In this document: positions 34,901-43,722 of the stretch, piece after piece
Layout of the letters: every line of letters begins with the position of its first letter
Numbering within the stretch: the first letter of the stretch is position 1
DNA from: Flagellimonas oceanensis
Lineage (GTDB): Bacteria; Bacteroidota; Bacteroidia; Flavobacteriales; Flavobacteriaceae
Direction: 5' to 3'
DNA length: 64,000 bases
Assembly: GCF_003992595.1 (NCBI RefSeq)
Contig: NZ_RZNA01000040.1
Coordinates: forward strand, 1-64,000
Translations under genes and position numbers: made by a program
The notes under the pieces: model-generated
What the model was told of the DNA's origin: nothing
What the model saw: the letters and a program-made list of their open reading frames with translations, nothing else
The model's database searches: none

Positions 34901-34974
34901 TACTCCACCCAAGATTCGAACTTGGACTTTAAGGATTTTAAGTCCTTTGCCTCTACCGTTTGGGCTAGTGGAGC
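34901..34974 (-). tRNA. tRNA with Leu(TAA) anticodon on a class I body
   Basis: 74 nt: acceptor GCTCCAC/GTGGAGT (one G-T), D arm with GCC/GGC, anticodon arm AAGGA-CTTAAAA-TCCTT giving TAA, variable loop only AAAGT, T arm CCAAG-TTCGAAT-CTTGG, discriminator A. Normal bacterial tRNA-Leu has a long variable arm; this one has 5 nt, so identity for LeuRS is doubtful. Confidence 0.82.
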
Positions 34975-34978
34975 GTTG

Positions 34979-35053
34979 TACAAGGAGAGAGATTCGAACT
35001 CTCAATCTCCTGATCCTAAATCAGGCGCGTTTACCATTTTCGCCATTCCTGCA
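34979..35053 (-). tRNA. tRNA with Leu(TAG) anticodon on a class I body
   Basis: 75 nt: anticodon arm CCTGA-TTTAGGA-TCAGG (TAG), Leu-like D arm GGCG-AAAATGGTAAA-CGC, variable loop AGATT (5 nt instead of a long arm), T arm GAGAG-TTCGAAT-CTCTC, discriminator A. The acceptor pairs only in its lower four positions (AGGA/TCCT). Confidence 0.8.
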
Positions 35054-35058
35054 TATTG

Positions 35059-35131
35059 TTGAGGTATTGGGGCTTGAGCCCAAGACTCCCGTGTTAAAAG
35101 CACGGTACTCTACCAACTGAGTTATATCTCA
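35059..35131 (-). tRNA. tRNA-Lys(TTT)
   Basis: 73 nt: acceptor TGAGATA/TACCTCA (one mismatch), D arm ACTC-AGTTGGTA-GAGT, anticodon arm CCGTG-CTTTTAA-CACGG, variable GAGTC, T arm TTGGG-CTCAAGC-CCCAA. The T loop reads CTCAAGC, not TTCRANY, an unusual change at the universally conserved T54. Confidence 0.82.
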
Positions 35132-35136
35132 TTGTG

Positions 35137-35261
35137 TACTCCATAAGGGGATTGAACCCTTGTCTTCCGGTAGAAATGAACTTGTTCATTCAGCGAAACC
35201 TATTTGAAAATAGATTTCCGTGAGCTAAAGCCGGATGTACTAGCCACAATGCTAATGGAGC
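35137..35261 (-). tRNA. tRNA-Glu-like with a 60-nt anticodon loop
   Basis: 125 nt. Acceptor GCTCCAT/ATGGAGT pairs over all 7 positions (one G-T), T arm AAGGG-TTCAATC-CCCTT, variable AGAC, anticodon stem TCCGG/CCGGA perfect. The loop between the stem strands is 60 nt and holds two hairpins: GAAATCTATT-ttca-AATAGGTTTC and AATGAA-caag-TTCATT. Loop ends CTTT... and ...TTCTA would give anticodon TTC if about 53 nt were removed; that identity is inference. Reads like a tRNA with an intron-like insert. Confidence 0.72.
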
Positions 35262-35309
35262 ATTTGTTATAGCGAGACAAGGATGAGATTACTCACATCA
35301 TCTCTATTT

Positions 35310-35395
35310 TTTATGGAGTTCGTGAATGCAAAGCATTTCGAACTCATAAATGGTGGATTTGCAATCCATTGCCTTGACCATTCAGCCACCTTGTC
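35310..35395 (-). tRNA. tRNA-Cys(GCA)-like with extended T-arm hairpin
   Basis: Anticodon arm TGGA-TTGCAAA-TCCA (GCA) behind a tRNA-like GGTGGCTGAATGGTCAAGGC D region. The T arm is a long hairpin: TTTATG-AGTTCG-aAATGCtttGCATTca-CGAACT-c-CATAAA. Its inner part matches the hairpin in the Phe-like unit. The 3' acceptor strand complementary to GACAAGG is missing. Confidence 0.6.
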
Positions 35396-35402
35396 ATTTT
35401 TG

Positions 35403-35490
35403 CGGAGGGCAAAGGAATTGAACCTTCACTACCGTATCGATAGACTCGCTTAGCAGGCGAGCGGAACGAACCAATATTTGCCTACCTTCC
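35403..35490 (-). tRNA. tRNA-Ser(GCT)
   Basis: 88 nt: acceptor GGAAGGT/GCCCTCC (one mismatch, one wobble), anticodon arm CTCGC-CTGCTAA-GCGAG, variable arm CTATCG-ata-CGGTAG as expected for Ser, T arm GAAGG-TTCAATT-CCTTT, discriminator G. The D arm does not pair normally. Confidence 0.8.
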
Positions 35491-35493
35491 TTG

Positions 35494-35566
35494 CAGTACC
35501 GATGGGAATCGAACCCATTTCTTCCCAAGAGACAGTTGGGCACTCTAGCCAGTGAGTTACGGTACT
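35494..35566 (-). tRNA. tRNA-Asp(GTC)
   Basis: 73 nt, complete cloverleaf: acceptor AGTACCG/CGGTACT, D arm ACTC-ACTGGCTA-GAGT, anticodon arm CCCAA-CTGTCTC-TTGGG, variable AAGAA, T arm ATGGG-TTCGATT-CCCAT, discriminator G. No CCA encoded. A 75-nt spacer with a CATGG/CCATG hairpin separates it from the first unit. Confidence 0.87.
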
Positions 35567-35641
35567 TTGATACATCTGTTTGCATTTGATTTCCAACCCC
35601 AAGTTTTTAGGGACATGGATTACCCATGCGCTTTGGACCTA

Positions 35642-35780
35642 TGGTGGGAGTGGTAGGAATCGAACCTACTCAGTCAATGACAACGGATTTTAACTCATAT
35701 ATGTTTATTTTTCATCGGTTTCGTTGAATTCGTTAACTCATTTCAGTTCCGCCCCGACTCTCCAACTTCGGCGCACTCCC
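35642..35780 (-). tRNA. Class II tRNA-like (Leu/Ser) with a 60-nt anticodon loop and encoded CCA
   Basis: 139 nt. Acceptor GGGAGTG/CACTCCC perfect, D arm CCGA-AGTTGGAGAG-TCGG, T arm GTAGG-TTCGATT-CCTAC, variable arm with GTC/GAC, discriminator A then CCA. Anticodon stem GCGGA/TCCGT encloses a 60-nt loop bounded by two copies of ATGAGTTAA. The 3' side ...TTAAAA fits a TAA anticodon (Leu); the 5' side and body resemble Ser. First unit of the array, 13 nt after the TPR stop. Confidence 0.72.
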
Positions 35781-35785
35781 ATACG

Positions 35786-35807
35786 ACCGCCCCTTATTTG
35801 GAGCGGT
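35786..35807 (-). other. Hairpin over the TPR stop codon
   Basis: On the minus strand ACCGCTCC-aaataa-GGGGCGGT, 8 bp, with the TAA stop in the loop, just before the first tRNA-like unit. Could be a processing site between mRNA and array, or a plus-strand terminator (TTTTT follows on that strand). Confidence 0.5.
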
Positions 35808-36336
35808 TTTTAGATGTATCCTCCTTTCGTTTTTTCTTGTTCTTACTTTTCTTCTTCCCAAGCTTTCCTTTTACACGACCTATCTCTTCTTCAATCCGTC
35901 TTATGAATTCATTGTTCAGTCCGTGCTTTTTTGCTTGTTTGTATGCATTGATCGCTTCCTTGTACTCGCTTTGTACTTCGTTGAGCAAACCTTGATAGAA
36001 ATACAAAGCTGCTTTGTCTACTGCCTTCAAGTCTATGGCGAAATCCAATAGTTTCTGGGCTTCTTTATAATCCTCGTTCATAATCAAGGTCCTGACATAG
36101 TCAGGGTATATATAAGGCACCTCCATATTGCTGGCCATGGCCTGGGCGTAGCATTCCTTGGCCGCTTCATATTCGCCCAACTGTTCAGCGTATACCTTTC
36201 CCATCAGACAAAGGGCTTTTGCATTTTTGTCATCATAGGATAGGGCATAGTTCAATGCTTCGATCGCTTCCTCAAGGTCATACGGATATGCATCCAGTGC
36301 CTTGAACAGGTACATGTTAAAATTTGTTCTTTCCAT
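35794..36336 (-). CDS. TPR-repeat protein upstream of the tRNA-like array
   Basis: 180 aa, cytoplasmic, no signal. About four tetratricopeptide units: DLEEAIEALNYALSYDDKNAK, ALCLMGKVYAEQLGEYEAAKE, YPDYVRTLIMNEDYKEAQKLL, ALYFYQGLLNEVQSEYKEAIN. The C-terminal ~25 residues are strongly basic (KLGKKKSKNKKKRKED), a plausible RNA-binding tail. The stop is 13 nt before the first tRNA-like unit, so message and array are likely one transcript. Function unknown; scaffold or RNA-binding protein of the module is inferred. Confidence 0.8.
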   Translation of the reverse strand: MERTNFNMYLFKALDAYPYDLEEAIEALNYALSYDDKNAKALCLMGKVYAEQLGEYEAAKECYAQAMASNMEVPYIYPDYVRTLIMNEDYKEAQKLLDFAIDLKAVDKAALYFYQGLLNEVQSEYKEAINAYKQAKKHGLNNEFIRRIEEEIGRVKGKLGKKKSKNKKKRKEDTSKNRSK

Positions 36337-36431
36337 GATATAAGTTTCCTAGTGCATTTTGGGTATGGACATGCCAATCCCATTATGCGGTTTGCATTGG
36401 CCTCGGAAATGTTTATGCAGTAATTGGGCAT

Positions 36432-36620
36432 AAAAAAATCCGAAACACTCTATTTTTTTTGAATGCTTCGGATTCTTTATGGGAGACTATGCCCCTTATG
36501 GAAAGAACCGAAGCTTTCTGAATGATCGCTCACTGAGCAATCGGCTTTTAAAACAACTTTGATATAAAAGCATAGCTTCGTTTTTACTGTTATGATTCAC
36601 TTGTGTCGTTCTTGATTCGA
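36432..36620 (-). ncRNA. Candidate small RNA B
   Basis: Minus strand. A promoter CTTG-N20-CATATTTG (box 36626-36633) and an intrinsic terminator (AATCCGAAGCATTC pairing with GAGTGTTTCGGATT, then TTTTTTT, 36432-36474) define a ~185-nt transcript without an ORF. Contains a GATTGCTCA-g-TGAGCGATC hairpin. The TPR start is about 95 nt further on. Confidence 0.5.
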
Positions 36621-36625
36621 CGGTG

Positions 36626-36633
36626 CAAATATG
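36626..36633 (-). promoter_or_regulatory. -7 box of candidate small RNA B
   Basis: CATATTTGCACC on the minus strand, identical over 12 nt to the box of small RNA A; TTG 20 nt upstream serves as the -33 element. Confidence 0.5.
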
Positions 36634-36842
36634 AAACCAATATTTTGAATATACAAGAAAAATACAAATTTAAATTACTGAAAATCAATTAGTTAAATAC
36701 ATTTTGGATAATAGTATCCCTGTCCGCTTTCTAGCAGATTTTAAATAGTTGTACAATCGCCTGTCTCTCAATTGATTCCTGTTTCAACTATTTCTTTTTA
36801 TGTCCTTTTAATTTTCACTCATTTCTTAAAAATTTTCCATAA

Positions 36843-37027
36843 AAAAAGCGCCCAATGTTGTTGGACGCTTGTGTATTGTATCATGATTTGCTCTACATCA
36901 ATATAAAATAGATTCACAACTAGACACATCACGTCCCTTACGCGAGGATAATTCCAAAATCCAGCGATAGTCACACTGACTGAACAGTGCTCCCGGTTTG
37001 CTATGTGCTTTAGTATTTTTCATTTGT
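36843..37027 (-). ncRNA. Candidate small RNA A (or 3' leader region of rtcB operon)
   Basis: Minus strand. Promoter TTTG-N21-CATATTTG (box 37032-37039) and terminator AAGCGTCCAA-caaca-TTGGGCGCTT followed by TTTTT (36843-36875). Contains CACTG-ttcagt-CAGTG. No ORF. Alternatively the terminator simply ends the rtcB operon message. Confidence 0.5.
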
Positions 37028-37031
37028 GGTG

Positions 37032-37039
37032 CAAATATG
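37032..37039 (-). promoter_or_regulatory. -7 box of candidate small RNA A
   Basis: CATATTTGCACC on the minus strand with TTTG 21 nt upstream; matches the Bacteroidota consensus except the first base. Confidence 0.5.
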
Positions 37040-37115
37040 CATGAAATTAGGTTCTACATCCAAATTATGAATAGAAAACAGTTGTATAATTGATAAAAGT
37101 AATTGGTATTCAACT

Positions 37116-37520
37116 TTATTGATAATAATGGATTACCTTCCTAAAAATCACTTCCATAAACGGAGATATAAAGAAGTGATCAGATTGATTTTCTTTCATA
37201 GACCAGTAGTAAATCGTGTGAATATGAATAAAATGTTCCTTCTCAAGAATGATACTGCACTTATTCCACAATTTAAAATCAAAATTTTTATCTGACTGAA
37301 AATCATCAAATGAGGCAACTATCAATTGCATAAGGACAAATTTTTCATCGTCATCATCAAGTTCTTGATAAGCTTTCAAAAAATCATCAATTCTTTCTGG
37401 ATTTGAATTTACCAAGTCCCAGTCCTGGATACTTTTATCCCACGTCAATCCCAATGATTCTGACAATTTCTTTTCTGCTCTCCCACTAGCCATATAATAT
37501 TCAATGAAATCTTTTGACAT
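37116..37520 (-). CDS. Hypothetical protein downstream of rtcB
   Basis: 134 aa from MSKDFIEYYMASG (37520), starting 3 nt after the rtcB stop, so cotranscribed. Acidic, soluble, no signal or membrane segment; a central ELDDDDEKFVLMQLIVASFDD and an aromatic C-terminal half (HFIHIHTIYYWSM). I do not recognise the family. Tight linkage suggests a role with RtcB. Confidence 0.65.
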   Translation of the reverse strand: MSKDFIEYYMASGRAEKKLSESLGLTWDKSIQDWDLVNSNPERIDDFLKAYQELDDDDEKFVLMQLIVASFDDFQSDKNFDFKLWNKCSIILEKEHFIHIHTIYYWSMKENQSDHFFISPFMEVIFRKVIHYYQ

Positions 37521-37522
37521 AA

Positions 37523-38990
<1,468 letters not shown>

Positions 38991-38991
38991 A

Positions 38992-39022
38992 TTACTACTG
39001 CGCAAACATTTTGCGTAGATAA
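38992..39022 (+). promoter_or_regulatory. 31-bp inverted-repeat motif in rtcB/WYL intergenic region
   Basis: TACTGCGCAA-acattt-TGCGTAG between the divergent rtcB and WYL genes; second copy at 34572-34602. Position suggests an operator for the WYL regulator controlling both directions. Confidence 0.6.
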
Positions 39023-39056
39023 AATAATTCGTTAGTTTTCTATAAAAATAATAGGA

Positions 39057-40076
39057 ATGGCCCTGAATAAGAATGCACTCATAAGATATAAGACCATTGA
39101 TAAATGTTTACAGAACAGCTATCGTCAATGGACCTTGGAAGATTTGATAGAGTCATGTTCGGATGCGCTTTACGAGTATGAGGGAAGGTCTGTCAATGTC
39201 AGTAAACGTACAGTACAGTTGGATATTCAAATGATGCGCAGCGATAAATTGGGCTACAATGCACCCATAGTGGTTTATGACAAGAAATTTTACCGTTATG
39301 AGGACGAGGATTATTCCATTACGGATATTCCCTTGAATGAAAATGATATGAACGTACTCACTGAAACCGTGGAAATGCTCAAACAGTTCAAAGATTTTTC
39401 ACTCTTTTCGGAACTTGGTGGAATTATACAGCGATTGGAGGATAAGGTGTATACGGAGAAAACACATAGGTCTTCCATCATCCATTTGGACAAGAATGAA
39501 AACCTGAAAGGCCTTCATTGGTTGGATGAACTATATCAGGCCATACAAAAAAAGATTGTGCTCAAAGTGGAGTATAAATCCTTTAAGGCCATCGAGTCCA
39601 ATGTAATCACCTTTCACCCATATTTGTTGAAGGAGTTTAACAATCGTTGGTTTCTGATTGGGATGGGAAATAAGAATAGGGGAGTGGTAAACCTTGCTCT
39701 TGATCGAATTATTGCTTTGGATTATGACTTCAACATTTTGTATGAAGAACATGATTTTGATGCGGATGACTTCTATAAGGATGTTGTTGGAGTTACTGTA
39801 AGCAGAGGTCGTCCTTCAGTTGTAAAGTTATGGATAGACAGCCATAATGCTCCATATGTTGTCACCAAACCCATACATCATTCGCAAAGATTTGTCAAGA
39901 AACACGAAGATGGTAGCATTGAGATTACTTTTGTTGTCAAACCCAATTTTGAATTGGAACGTTTGTTATTGGGGTTTGGAGATTCATTGGAAGTTATCAA
40001 ACCCAAAAAATTGAGAAACCGAATTGCCGATAAGCTGGCAAATGCTGCAGATAGATACAGCAAAGAAACTGCTTGA
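39057..40076 (+). CDS. WYL-domain transcriptional regulator of the rtcB module
   Basis: 339 aa. N-terminal winged-helix DNA-binding region (ALIRYKTIDKCLQNSYRQWTL to NVSKRTVQLDIQMM), WYL domain around residues 150-235 (KIVLKVEYKSF, FHPYLLKEFNNRWFLIGMG) and the C-terminal WCX extension (GRPSVVKLWIDS, EITFVVKPNFELERLLLGFG). WYL domains are thought to sense nucleic-acid or nucleotide ligands; an RNA-damage signal is an attractive guess here. Divergent from rtcB with a conserved inverted repeat between them. Confidence 0.9.
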   Translation: MALNKNALIRYKTIDKCLQNSYRQWTLEDLIESCSDALYEYEGRSVNVSKRTVQLDIQMMRSDKLGYNAPIVVYDKKFYRYEDEDYSITDIPLNENDMNVLTETVEMLKQFKDFSLFSELGGIIQRLEDKVYTEKTHRSSIIHLDKNENLKGLHWLDELYQAIQKKIVLKVEYKSFKAIESNVITFHPYLLKEFNNRWFLIGMGNKNRGVVNLALDRIIALDYDFNILYEEHDFDADDFYKDVVGVTVSRGRPSVVKLWIDSHNAPYVVTKPIHHSQRFVKKHEDGSIEITFVVKPNFELERLLLGFGDSLEVIKPKKLRNRIADKLANAADRYSKETA

Positions 40077-40120
40077 TTTTTCTGGACTTACTTTAATTGG
40101 GTGAAACAACAGTAGTTTTA

Positions 40121-40161
40121 GCTTCTGAATGTATTGTTTTTAGGGCAGTTTAGAGTTTGGT
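40121..40161 (+). repeat. 41-bp direct repeat, right copy
   Basis: Identical to 32325-32365. Lies 44 nt after the WYL stop, marking the right edge of the module. Confidence 0.9.
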
Positions 40162-40176
40162 AGTGCTAGATACAAC

Positions 40177-40590
40177 TTACCAATCACCATTGTAGACCTC
40201 GGTCAGAATCTCTTCCATTTTGTCCTCAAAAACCGGTTTTACGATATAGCCCGTAATCTCTTCAAAGTCATGGGCTTTTTTTAAGTCGTTCGGGTCATTG
40301 GAGGAAGTGACCATAAAAATATTTACATTTTGTGCCTCTAGTTTGGGTTTCATCTTTTTGAATTCAGCCAAAAAGCCCCAACCATCCAAAAACGGCATAT
40401 TGATGTCCAGTAGGATTACTTCGGGGAGCTTCACATTTTCCCTCATGCAAAGGTCCATGTACTCAATGGCCTGTTCGCCATCGGTAAAGGTATTGATGAC
40501 CAAATCATCCGATAGGTTGTTCAATATTTTTTTAGTGACGAACAAATAAACCTCGTCGTCGTCTACCAATAGAATGCTGGGTTTCTTCAT
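40177..40590 (-). CDS. Single-domain response regulator
   Basis: 137-aa CheY-like receiver: ILLVDDDEVYLFV, phospho-Asp in VILLDINMPFLDGWG, VTSSNDP and the Lys in GYIVKPVF. Overlaps the upstream kinase gene by 4 nt (ATGA), so the two are a cognate pair. No output domain. Confidence 0.9.
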   Translation of the reverse strand: MKKPSILLVDDDEVYLFVTKKILNNLSDDLVINTFTDGEQAIEYMDLCMRENVKLPEVILLDINMPFLDGWGFLAEFKKMKPKLEAQNVNIFMVTSSNDPNDLKKAHDFEEITGYIVKPVFEDKMEEILTEVYNGDW

Positions 40591-42398
40591 ATTTTATGGA
40601 ATTTTATTTTAAACGTTGTACCTACGCCTTCCTCGCTTTCCACTTCAATCGAGGCGTTCATCGCTTCCAATTGCGATTTTACAATAAACAGACCCATTCC
40701 CTTTCCGGAATGGCTTCTATGGAACCTTTTATATAGTTTGAACATACTTTCCTTGTGTCGCTCCATATCTATACCTAGACCATTATCCTTTACATACAAT
40801 ACCTTTTTGTCGTTTTCCCATGCACTTTCAAAAATGATATGGGAGTCCACATCCGGTCTTCTATATTTTATAGCATTGGAAAGGAAGTTTTGTACAATGC
40901 TCTTCATGTAGAATTTGGAACATTTTACAGAGTGCCATGCATCTAAATTGTAAATGGTATTGAACCCTTTGCCCTCTTCGTTCAACAAGGTTCCCACAAA
41001 ATCATTTTCCACTTCCTTGATCAACAGCAGAAGGTTCACGTTTTCCACTTCAAGTTCCTTATTGTTCAAAATGGATACATAGGTCTGTACATCCTCTGTA
41101 AGTGTGCTGATACTGTTGGAGATGGTTTCCAGTTTGGGCAATAGCTCTTTGAATGTATCTTGGTTATTGGGTTTGCTCAACATATCCACAATGATGGACA
41201 TACTGCTTACAGGTGCCTTTAGGTTATGGGCCACCACATAATTGAAGTCCTCCAGCTGCCGGTTGCGTACCCGTAGGCGTTCGTTGGCATTTTTCACTAA
41301 GCTATTGGATTCATTGAGTTGTGACTGGCTTTTTACCAAGGCGTTTTTTTGACTTTTTAGTTGTTCCAAAAAATTCTTCCGTTCTTTTTGGGTTCGAGCA
41401 TAGACCATTGCTATGATTGCAATTACGATTAAGGTAAGTGCATTGAACAATATGAGGTTTCTTCTAATGGGCTGGAGCCTTTGTCTTATGTATTGGTGTG
41501 GTATTTCTTGAAGAATGGCCCAATCATCATCGGTTACAATATCTGGCATATCCGCATAGCGCTTCATGCCCATATCTTTTTCAAAACCTGTTCTCACGTT
41601 TTGGTAGACCCACAGACTCCCATTTTCCATAAAAAAAGTATCTCTGGAAAAAATCAGTTTTTTAAGTTCAAGCCTCTTTTTGATGGAGGAGTCAAGAGGG
41701 CTCATACGGGACTGGTGGGGCAATGTGTTATTGGAAAGGTTTGTTGTGATCACATTTTTGTTTTTATCCAAAAGATAAAAGTTGTCGCCCGTGATTCTCG
41801 TTCGCATTAAATCGAAGATTTTACCCATGTTAAAATTCACAACAGCTAGGCCTGTAGGGTTGTCATTGTTGGCAAAAATGGGGGTAACACCTCGAATAAC
41901 AGGCTTATGGGGTGTTTCCAGCACTCCATTTTCTCTGTTGAGTTCAATGGGGCTTACATAAATCTGCCCTTTGTTCAAGGTAAGTCCCTTTTGAAAATAG
42001 GCACGATCTGTTTTGCTCTGGAGTGGAGCAGGTGCCATGCTGTCTTTATCAACTTTTTCGTAGCGTAGCATTTCATCCCCGTGTATATCTATGATCCGAA
42101 ATTGATCATATACATCCAAACCCTGCATGGTTCGGATATAATTGGAGATGAATACAGAATCCAACGGATTTTCTTTGGAAAAGGATTCATTGAATGTTAC
42201 ATCGGACCAGAAAGAAGTGATCTTGATCAAAATGATACTCTGATCAATTAAGTGGTAGCTTTTGTTGAGGATATTACGTTGTTGTATTTCCCCCATGTTT
42301 TTTATAAGGCTGTCTTTTTGTAGATAGCCCCAAAAAAGGGAGAAAATCAATAGGGGAATATATAATGCTAGGGATGTTGTTACGATCCTTTTCCACAT
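40587..42398 (-). CDS. Membrane sensor histidine kinase with extracytoplasmic sensor
   Basis: 603 aa. Two membrane helices (about residues 7-25 and 318-338) flank a ~290-residue periplasmic sensor of Cache type (MRTRITGDNFYLLDKNKNVITT). A coiled coil follows (NERLRVRNRQLEDF), then the H-box VVAHNLKAPVSSMS and HATPase_c domain with NFLSNAIKYR, DNGLGIDM and GKGMGLFIVKSQ. Signals to the overlapping response regulator. Resembles the kinase at 11068 in its catalytic half. Confidence 0.9.
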   Translation of the reverse strand: MWKRIVTTSLALYIPLLIFSLFWGYLQKDSLIKNMGEIQQRNILNKSYHLIDQSIILIKITSFWSDVTFNESFSKENPLDSVFISNYIRTMQGLDVYDQFRIIDIHGDEMLRYEKVDKDSMAPAPLQSKTDRAYFQKGLTLNKGQIYVSPIELNRENGVLETPHKPVIRGVTPIFANNDNPTGLAVVNFNMGKIFDLMRTRITGDNFYLLDKNKNVITTNLSNNTLPHQSRMSPLDSSIKKRLELKKLIFSRDTFFMENGSLWVYQNVRTGFEKDMGMKRYADMPDIVTDDDWAILQEIPHQYIRQRLQPIRRNLILFNALTLIVIAIIAMVYARTQKERKNFLEQLKSQKNALVKSQSQLNESNSLVKNANERLRVRNRQLEDFNYVVAHNLKAPVSSMSIIVDMLSKPNNQDTFKELLPKLETISNSISTLTEDVQTYVSILNNKELEVENVNLLLLIKEVENDFVGTLLNEEGKGFNTIYNLDAWHSVKCSKFYMKSIVQNFLSNAIKYRRPDVDSHIIFESAWENDKKVLYVKDNGLGIDMERHKESMFKLYKRFHRSHSGKGMGLFIVKSQLEAMNASIEVESEEGVGTTFKIKFHKI

Positions 42399-42776
42399 AA
42401 AAGCGGATTTTTTTGTAAAATTTATATCTGTTTTATGTAGGGGAATTTTACTTCAAATTAAGAATAATTATATTTATGCCCCAATTATTTGCGAATTTTT
42501 AGATAAAAATTAGTCTAATTTTAATTTTTGGTTGTTTCTCTTAGGTTGTCATTAATCTTCGCAGCCTCTGTTGTGACTGATTTATACCGATTGGTTTGTG
42601 GTTTGGTTTCTGAAATGTGCATGATTTTTAAGGATTAGATTAAAGGTTTTTAATGCCTGCTATGTACACTTGATTTTAATGCATTATATCTGAGGTATAG
42701 TCATAGTTTACCATTGAAAGCAACAAATTGGCATAAACTCCAAGGTTCTTTATCTTTAACGGATTTTTCCAGATAG
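42399..42776. other. Gene-free region between divergent genes
   Basis: 378 nt, AT-rich, between the minus-strand kinase and the AraC gene. No ORF, RNA or strong repeat seen; it should hold both promoters. Confidence 0.6.
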
Positions 42777-43631
42777 ATGACCCGGGATTATATTGATATC
42801 AACGATTTTACGGTTTTAGTTGAAGAAGCTACTACCAATACTATGGTTGTGGATACCTGCAGCTTTGACGAACCAGTGGTCGCCGTTGCTTTTTACGGCT
42901 CTGGAAATGTGGACTTAAAAGTGAATTATGGTTCACAATCCAGAACATTCAATCATACAAAAGGGCTGGCCCTGTCTTTTTATGCAGACTCAAGTGTTGA
43001 ATTTGAGCATACCGTGGTACCGGAAAAACCATTACGTTGTATTCTGATTGCTACGGCTTTGCGGAATTTGAACAACCTGCCCAATCAAGAAGGGGAAATT
43101 TTCTCTTCTTTATTGAGTGAATTGGTAAATCCTTCCGACCACTATGTGGAAGGTCCACGATTTTTCATGACTCCAGAAATGGACCAGATTGTGGATTCGG
43201 TCTTCAACATGAAATATCACGGGAAAACCAAAATGATGTTTTTCCGAAGCCAAATGACCGCCCTGTTGTCCCATTTTTTTGGGCAATTGGCCACCATGCA
43301 AACCGAAAAAATCAATCTCAAGGAGCAAGACAAGTTGTACAGGGCCAAGGAAATCCTAATTGATAACTTGGACAACCCACCTTCTCTTTCGGAGCTATCC
43401 CGTCAAATAGGGTTGAACAGCTACAGCCTTAAAAAGGACTTCAAGGAACTTTTTGGCGTACCGGTATTCAAATACCTTCAGAACGAACGATTGAAAACTG
43501 CCCATGAACTGATTAGGAACCAAGAAGCCACAGTACAGGAAGCGGCGTGGCATGTGGGCTACGATAGCTTGAGTTCTTTTTCCAATGCCTTCGAGAAAAA
43601 ATTCGGGTATAGACCCAGCCAGATCAAGTAA
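42777..43631 (+). CDS. AraC-family transcriptional regulator
   Basis: 284 aa. C-terminal AraC/XylS domain with two helix-turn-helices: LSELSRQIGLNSYSLKKDFKELFG and VQEAAWHVGYDSLSSFSNAFEKKFGYRPSQIK. The N-terminal ~170 residues form a cupin-like ligand or dimerisation region. Followed after 91 nt by a run of small membrane-protein genes and an NmrA-like gene, its likely targets. Confidence 0.9.
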   Translation: MTRDYIDINDFTVLVEEATTNTMVVDTCSFDEPVVAVAFYGSGNVDLKVNYGSQSRTFNHTKGLALSFYADSSVEFEHTVVPEKPLRCILIATALRNLNNLPNQEGEIFSSLLSELVNPSDHYVEGPRFFMTPEMDQIVDSVFNMKYHGKTKMMFFRSQMTALLSHFFGQLATMQTEKINLKEQDKLYRAKEILIDNLDNPPSLSELSRQIGLNSYSLKKDFKELFGVPVFKYLQNERLKTAHELIRNQEATVQEAAWHVGYDSLSSFSNAFEKKFGYRPSQIK

Positions 43632-43722
43632 ACTCCGTTTCCAACAAATCATACTCCTTTTGGAATAAATAAAGGCTTGAATGTCAGCTTAGTTTTGTCC
43701 TGTAATCAAAAAAACAGGAAGA

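Larger units (their letters stand above)
34000..35780 (-). other. Array of canonical and non-canonical tRNA-like genes
   Basis: About 15 tRNA-like units on the minus strand, read 35780 to 34000, at spacings as short as 2 nt. Diagnostic T-loop sequence TTCGAAT/TTCAAT/TTCGATT recurs throughout. Best-folding members: Asp(GTC), Ser(GCT), Lys(TTT), Leu(TAG), Leu(TAA), Gln(TTG), Arg(ACG). Others have enlarged anticodon loops, hairpins in place of the T arm, or lost arms. CCA is encoded only in the first unit and probably in one distal one. The array follows a TPR gene by 13 nt and belongs to the module bracketed by the 41-bp repeats. The structural decay increases towards the 3' end. Confidence 0.88.

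Noticed and set aside
34042-35062. Short ORFs across the tRNA-like array on both strands
   Set aside because: They lie over folded tRNA units and encode no recognisable domains.
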